NCBI RefSeq assembly: GCF_017875645.1
Contig: NZ_JAGGMR010000001.1
Coordinates: 3,720,001-3,784,000 of the forward strand
Direction: 5' to 3'
DNA from: Nocardia goodfellowii
GTDB lineage: Bacteria > Actinomycetota > Actinomycetes > Mycobacteriales > Mycobacteriaceae
DNA: 64,000 nucleotides
The position numbers were made by a program, and so were the translations under genes. Positions 60,620-64,000 of the stretch are shown one piece after another (the first letter of the stretch is position 1; each line of letters starts with the position of its first letter). The notes below the pieces were generated by a model. The model saw only the letters and a program-made list of their open reading frames with translations, was not told where the DNA came from and did not search any database.

Positions 60620-62827
60620 ATGCCTGTGTCAACTCAGGGGTACGAAGACGAATTGCGGTCCGAGCAGGATTATGTGGCCGGGCTGTACGAGTGGCTGGAT
60701 GCCGAACGCGCGCGGGTTCGGGGTCGCCACAGCGAGGCGCTGCGGGGGACCGGGGTGTCGGCGATGGAACGGGACTTCGAGGTGCGCGCGCTGGCCAAAG
60801 AGGTCAAGCGCCTGGACGTGGCCGACAACGGGCTGTGTTTCGGCCGGTTGGACACCGTGACGGGTGAGCGTTCCTACATCGGCCGGATCGGGATCTTCGA
60901 CCAGGCGAACGAGTTCGAACCGCTGCTGCTGGACTGGCGCGCGCCGGCCGCGCGCCCGTTCTATGTGGCGACGGCCGCGAGTCCGGAGAACATGAGCCGG
61001 CGCCGTCAGTTCCACACCCGCGGGCGCACCGTGGTCGATTTCACCGACGAGGTGCTCGGTCGTCCCAGCGGTGACGAGCACGGGGCCGACGCGGCGCTGC
61101 TCGCCGCGGTCAACGCGCCGCGCGGGCAGGGGATGCGCGACATCGTCGCGACGATCCAGGCCGAGCAGGACGAGATCATCCGGCTGGATCATCCGGGCGT
61201 GCTGGTGATCGAAGGCGGTCCCGGCACCGGCAAGACGGTGGTGGCGCTGCACCGCGTCGCATACCTGCTCTACACCCAGCGCGAGCGGATGGAACGGCAG
61301 GGCGTGCTCGTCGTCGGACCGAACCCGGCGTTCCTGAACCACATCGCGCATGTGCTGCCGTCGCTGGGCGAGACCAATGTGGTGTTCATGACCGCCGGCG
61401 ATCTGCTGCCCGGTCTGCGCGCCACCGCCGAGGACGCGCCGGATGCCGCGCGGATCAAGGGCTCGCTGCGGATCCTGGAGGTACTGCGAGCGGCCGTCGC
61501 CGACCGGCAGCGGCTGCCCGCGGAGCCGATCTCGATCGAACTCGCGGACACCACGGTGCGGATCGACGCCGAGACCGCGGAGTGGGCCAGGGACGAGGCG
61601 CGCGCGACGGGCCTGCCGCACAACGCGGCGCGCGCGAAGTTCACCGAGATCATCACCTACGTGCTCACCGAGCGGGCGATCGCCCGGATCGGCAAGGGCT
61701 GGCTGACCCGGTCGGACAAGGAGGCGTGGGAGCAGCTACGCGAGGACCTGCTCACCGAACTCGCCGAGCACACGGTCTTCGCCGCCGCGCTCGACCAGCT
61801 GTGGCCCACGCTGACCCCGAAAACGTTTCTGGCGGAGCTCTATTCGTCGCCCGAACGACTGAACGCGGCGGGCGCCGACGTCGCGCTGTACCGGGCCGAC
61901 GGCGCCGCCTGGACCGTGTCGGACGTCCCGCTGCTGGACGAACTGTTCGAGCTGCTCGGCCCCGACAAGCCGGTCGACGACACCGCCGAGCGGGAACGGC
62001 GGAAGGAGGCCGCGTACGCCGCCGGAGTGCTGGAGGAGCTGCTGGTCAGCCGCGAGGACCACATGGACGACGAGGATCACCTGTTCGCCTCCGACATGCT
62101 CTTCGGCGCGGATCTCGCGGAGCGGTTCATCGAACGCGATACCCGCGAATTGGCCGAACGCGCTGCGGCGGACCGGGATTGGACCTACCGGCACATCGTC
62201 GTCGACGAGGCGCAGGAGCTCTCCGAGATGGACTGGCGGGTGCTGATGCGCCGTTGCCCCGGTAAGTCCTTCACGATCGTCGGCGATCTCGCGCAGCGCC
62301 GGTCGGCGGCCGGTGCGACCTCGTGGGACGCGATGTTCGAGCGGTACGTGCCTGGTCGCTGGGTGTACCGGTCACTGACGGTGAACTATCGCACCCCGGC
62401 GGAGATCATGTCGGTCGCGGCCAAGGTGCTCGCCGAGTTCGCGCCCGAGGTCCAGGCGCCGGAATCGGTCCGCTCGTGCGGCGTCCAGCCCTGGTCCAGG
62501 GAGCTCACGGCCGACGAATTACCCGCTGCCATCGAGGAATTCGTGCGTGCCGAAGCCGACCGCGAGGGCACCAGCATCGTGATCGGACCGCCCGGCGTGC
62601 CGGGGACGGTACCGGCGTCGGAGACGAAGGGACTGGAGTTCGACGCCGTTCTGGTCGTGGAACCGGAGCGGATCCTCGCCGACGGACCGCGCGGCGCGGC
62701 CGAACTCTACGTCGCCCTGACTCGAGCAACGCAGCGTCTCGGAGTGCTCCATCAGGGCCCGCTCCCGCAGGCCCTGACCGGGCTCGCGGCTGTCGGGCCG
62801 ACCGCCCAGGCCGGAAATCGGCTGTAG
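60620..62827 (+). CDS. helR: HelR, HelD-like RNA-polymerase-rescuing ATPase
   Basis: The product is a 735-residue superfamily-1 helicase-like ATPase. HelR proteins displace rifamycin-bound RNA polymerase and give tolerance. It has an N-terminal coiled-coil arm (EDELRSEQDYVAGLYEWLDA), a 1A domain with Walker A GGPGTGKTVVALHRVAYL near residue 200, Walker B HIVVDEAQELSEMDWRVLM, motif III VGDLAQRR and the final ALTRATQRL motif. The insert between the ATPase halves (about residues 270-500) should hold the primary-channel loop. RAE control separates it from ordinary HelD. ATG at 60620 has GGGAG 6 nt upstream. Confidence 0.85.
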   Translation: MPVSTQGYEDELRSEQDYVAGLYEWLDAERARVRGRHSEALRGTGVSAMERDFEVRALAKEVKRLDVADNGLCFGRLDTVTGERSYIGRIGIFDQANEFEPLLLDWRAPAARPFYVATAASPENMSRRRQFHTRGRTVVDFTDEVLGRPSGDEHGADAALLAAVNAPRGQGMRDIVATIQAEQDEIIRLDHPGVLVIEGGPGTGKTVVALHRVAYLLYTQRERMERQGVLVVGPNPAFLNHIAHVLPSLGETNVVFMTAGDLLPGLRATAEDAPDAARIKGSLRILEVLRAAVADRQRLPAEPISIELADTTVRIDAETAEWARDEARATGLPHNAARAKFTEIITYVLTERAIARIGKGWLTRSDKEAWEQLREDLLTELAEHTVFAAALDQLWPTLTPKTFLAELYSSPERLNAAGADVALYRADGAAWTVSDVPLLDELFELLGPDKPVDDTAERERRKEAAYAAGVLEELLVSREDHMDDEDHLFASDMLFGADLAERFIERDTRELAERAAADRDWTYRHIVVDEAQELSEMDWRVLMRRCPGKSFTIVGDLAQRRSAAGATSWDAMFERYVPGRWVYRSLTVNYRTPAEIMSVAAKVLAEFAPEVQAPESVRSCGVQPWSRELTADELPAAIEEFVRAEADREGTSIVIGPPGVPGTVPASETKGLEFDAVLVVEPERILADGPRGAAELYVALTRATQRLGVLHQGPLPQALTGLAAVGPTAQAGNRL

Positions 62828-63013
62828 GCCCTGCGATTTCACGCTTCAGCTCCAGCCTTCCGGGAATCGCGGACCGCTGCTCCGGTGGACGGATGGTGTC
62901 GGTTGCGCGTCGGAACGGTCGCGGGCCGCGTACCCGCGCCGTTGTATTGCCGAAGTTTTGCTATACAGCATTCGATGCTCGATCCGTTTGCTGTTCGGCG
63001 AAGGGAGTTGGCG

Positions 63014-64000
63014 GTGGCGATGCGGCGCAGACAGGTGCTGGCCGGATTGGCCGGTGCGACGATCCTGACCGGTTGCGGGACGGCGCGGAAGGATCCGCCG
63101 CCGCGGCCCGTGCCGGCGGTCGTCGCCTTCGACCCCGTGCCGGGCAGTGTGGAGGTGGACCCGCGCGCGTTCGCCGCGGTGGCGGTTGCCAGTGGAACGC
63201 TGAACGCCGTGGAGTGGATCGACGAGACCGGCCGCGTCCTTCCGGGCGTCCTGGCCGCCGACAAACGGAGCTGGCGCAGTACCGAACCGCTCGGCTACGG
63301 CCATACCTACACGGCGAAGGCGGCGGCGGCCGGGGAAACCGGCGAGGTCGCCGCGACCGCCACCTGCGCCACGGTGCTGCCCGGCCGGCTGACCGACGTG
63401 TCGCTGCGTTCGGCCAGCCTCGAGGATCTGGTGGACGGCGACACCCACGGCGTCGGTCTGATCGTCGTCGCCGTCTTCGACGAACCCGTCGACCGCGTTG
63501 CGGCAGAACAGAATTTGAAGGTCAGCACCGACCCGCCGGTGTCGGGCGCCTGGTATTGGGTCAGTGACCGCAACGCGCACTGGCGCCCGGAGCGATACCA
63601 CCGGGCCGGTACCACGGTGACCGTCGCCGCCGACCTCTACGGCGCCCGCCTCGGCGACGGTCTATATGGTGCGCGTAACCAGCGAGTGTCGGTCACCATC
63701 GGACCCGAGCGCATCGCGATCGCGGACGACAACACCAAACATGTCGACGTCTTCGAGAACGGGCAGCTGGTGCGCTCGATGCCGACTTCCATGGGCAAGG
63801 GCGGCACCGCCTACGCCGGGAACAAGTTCCTGTCCTTCTGGACCCCGCCCGGCGTCTACACCGTTCTGCAACGCCAGCATCCCGTGGTCATGGATTCCGC
63901 CAGCTACGGCCTCACCGGTTCCGGTGGTTACAAGGTGACGATCAACTACGGCGTCCGCATCAGCCACGACGGCATCTTCCTGCACGAACTCGCATCCAGC
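63014..64000 (+). CDS. L,D-transpeptidase lipoprotein, 3' end cut by the window
   Basis: The first 329 residues of a peptidoglycan 3-3 crosslinking enzyme are present. The lipobox LTGC places the lipidated residue at Cys21. Two Ig-like domains follow (FDPVPGSVEVDPRAFAAVAV, and VVAVFDEPVDRVAAEQNLKV), and then the start of the YkuD catalytic domain (VTIGPERIAIADDNTKHVDV, FENGQLVRSMPTSMGKGG). The catalytic His region begins (RISHDGIFLHE), but the Cys motif lies beyond the window. GTG at 63014 is 6 nt from GGGAG. The layout matches mycobacterial Ldt enzymes. Confidence 0.85.
   Translation, partial: MAMRRRQVLAGLAGATILTGCGTARKDPPPRPVPAVVAFDPVPGSVEVDPRAFAAVAVASGTLNAVEWIDETGRVLPGVLAADKRSWRSTEPLGYGHTYTAKAAAAGETGEVAATATCATVLPGRLTDVSLRSASLEDLVDGDTHGVGLIVVAVFDEPVDRVAAEQNLKVSTDPPVSGAWYWVSDRNAHWRPERYHRAGTTVTVAADLYGARLGDGLYGARNQRVSVTIGPERIAIADDNTKHVDVFENGQLVRSMPTSMGKGGTAYAGNKFLSFWTPPGVYTVLQRQHPVVMDSASYGLTGSGGYKVTINYGVRISHDGIFLHELASS

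Overview
The window is GC-rich actinomycete chromosome, most likely Nocardia or a close mycolate-containing relative. The support is the very high GC content, frequent GTG/TTG starts, MspA-type porins, KstR-like boxes, a Rox-type rifampicin monooxygenase, a HelR-type helicase, and many acyl-CoA and regulator genes. I saw no rRNA, tRNA, CRISPR array, phage or intact insertion sequence. About 65 genes are called.

Layout. 0-5.7 kb: a truncated TetR gene divergent from a secreted S33 peptidase, a long-form GAPDH, a methyltransferase and two secreted proteins. 5.8-10.4 kb: an N-acyl-D-amino-acid deacylase-like amidohydrolase with its TetR gene, an acyl-CoA dehydrogenase and an AraC regulator. 10.4-13.8 kb: rifampicin monooxygenase (rox) behind a rifamycin-associated element (RAE), then a GT4 glycosyltransferase. 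13.8-19 kb: small enzymes, regulators, an efflux pump and one frameshifted gene. 19-23.8 kb: a 1050-residue SARP/AfsR-type regulator divergent from a P450-ferredoxin pair, with a three-unit direct repeat between them. 23.8-34.4 kb: stress and regulatory genes, ending with an ECF41-like sigma factor and its flavoprotein partner. 34.4-38.6 kb: a hydrolase, two MspA porins, and a DUF35-thiolase pair behind a KstR-like box. 38.7-45.2 kb: a GTPase-like protein lacking a P-loop, a phosphodiesterase, a single-chain acyl-CoA carboxylase and a PucR-type regulator. 45.4-52.3 kb: TetR/AarF kinase, multicopper oxidase, a two-component system, and an acyl-CoA dehydrogenase behind a perfect KstR-type box. 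52.3-59.7 kb: a CocE-like hydrolase, an F420-type oxidoreductase, a siderophore-interacting protein with an iron box, and the biotin importer bioYMN behind a BioQ-like operator. 59.7-64 kb: a PIN/RHH toxin-antitoxin pair, helR behind a second RAE, and a lipid-anchored L,D-transpeptidase cut by the window end.

The most striking feature is the pair of RAE sites, at about 11.95 kb (rox) and 60.55 kb (helR). They share a 22-bp core and a conserved -10 and early transcribed region. In both, the palindromic core can be read as overlapping -35 hexamers of two divergent promoters. The outward promoter has an ideal 17-bp spacer, and the resistance-gene promoter has a poor 19-bp spacer. At helR the outward transcript would run straight into an intrinsic-terminator-like hairpin, predicting a short RNA of about 45 nt. 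One enzyme that destroys rifamycin and one protein that protects RNA polymerase from it therefore appear to share a single regulatory switch.
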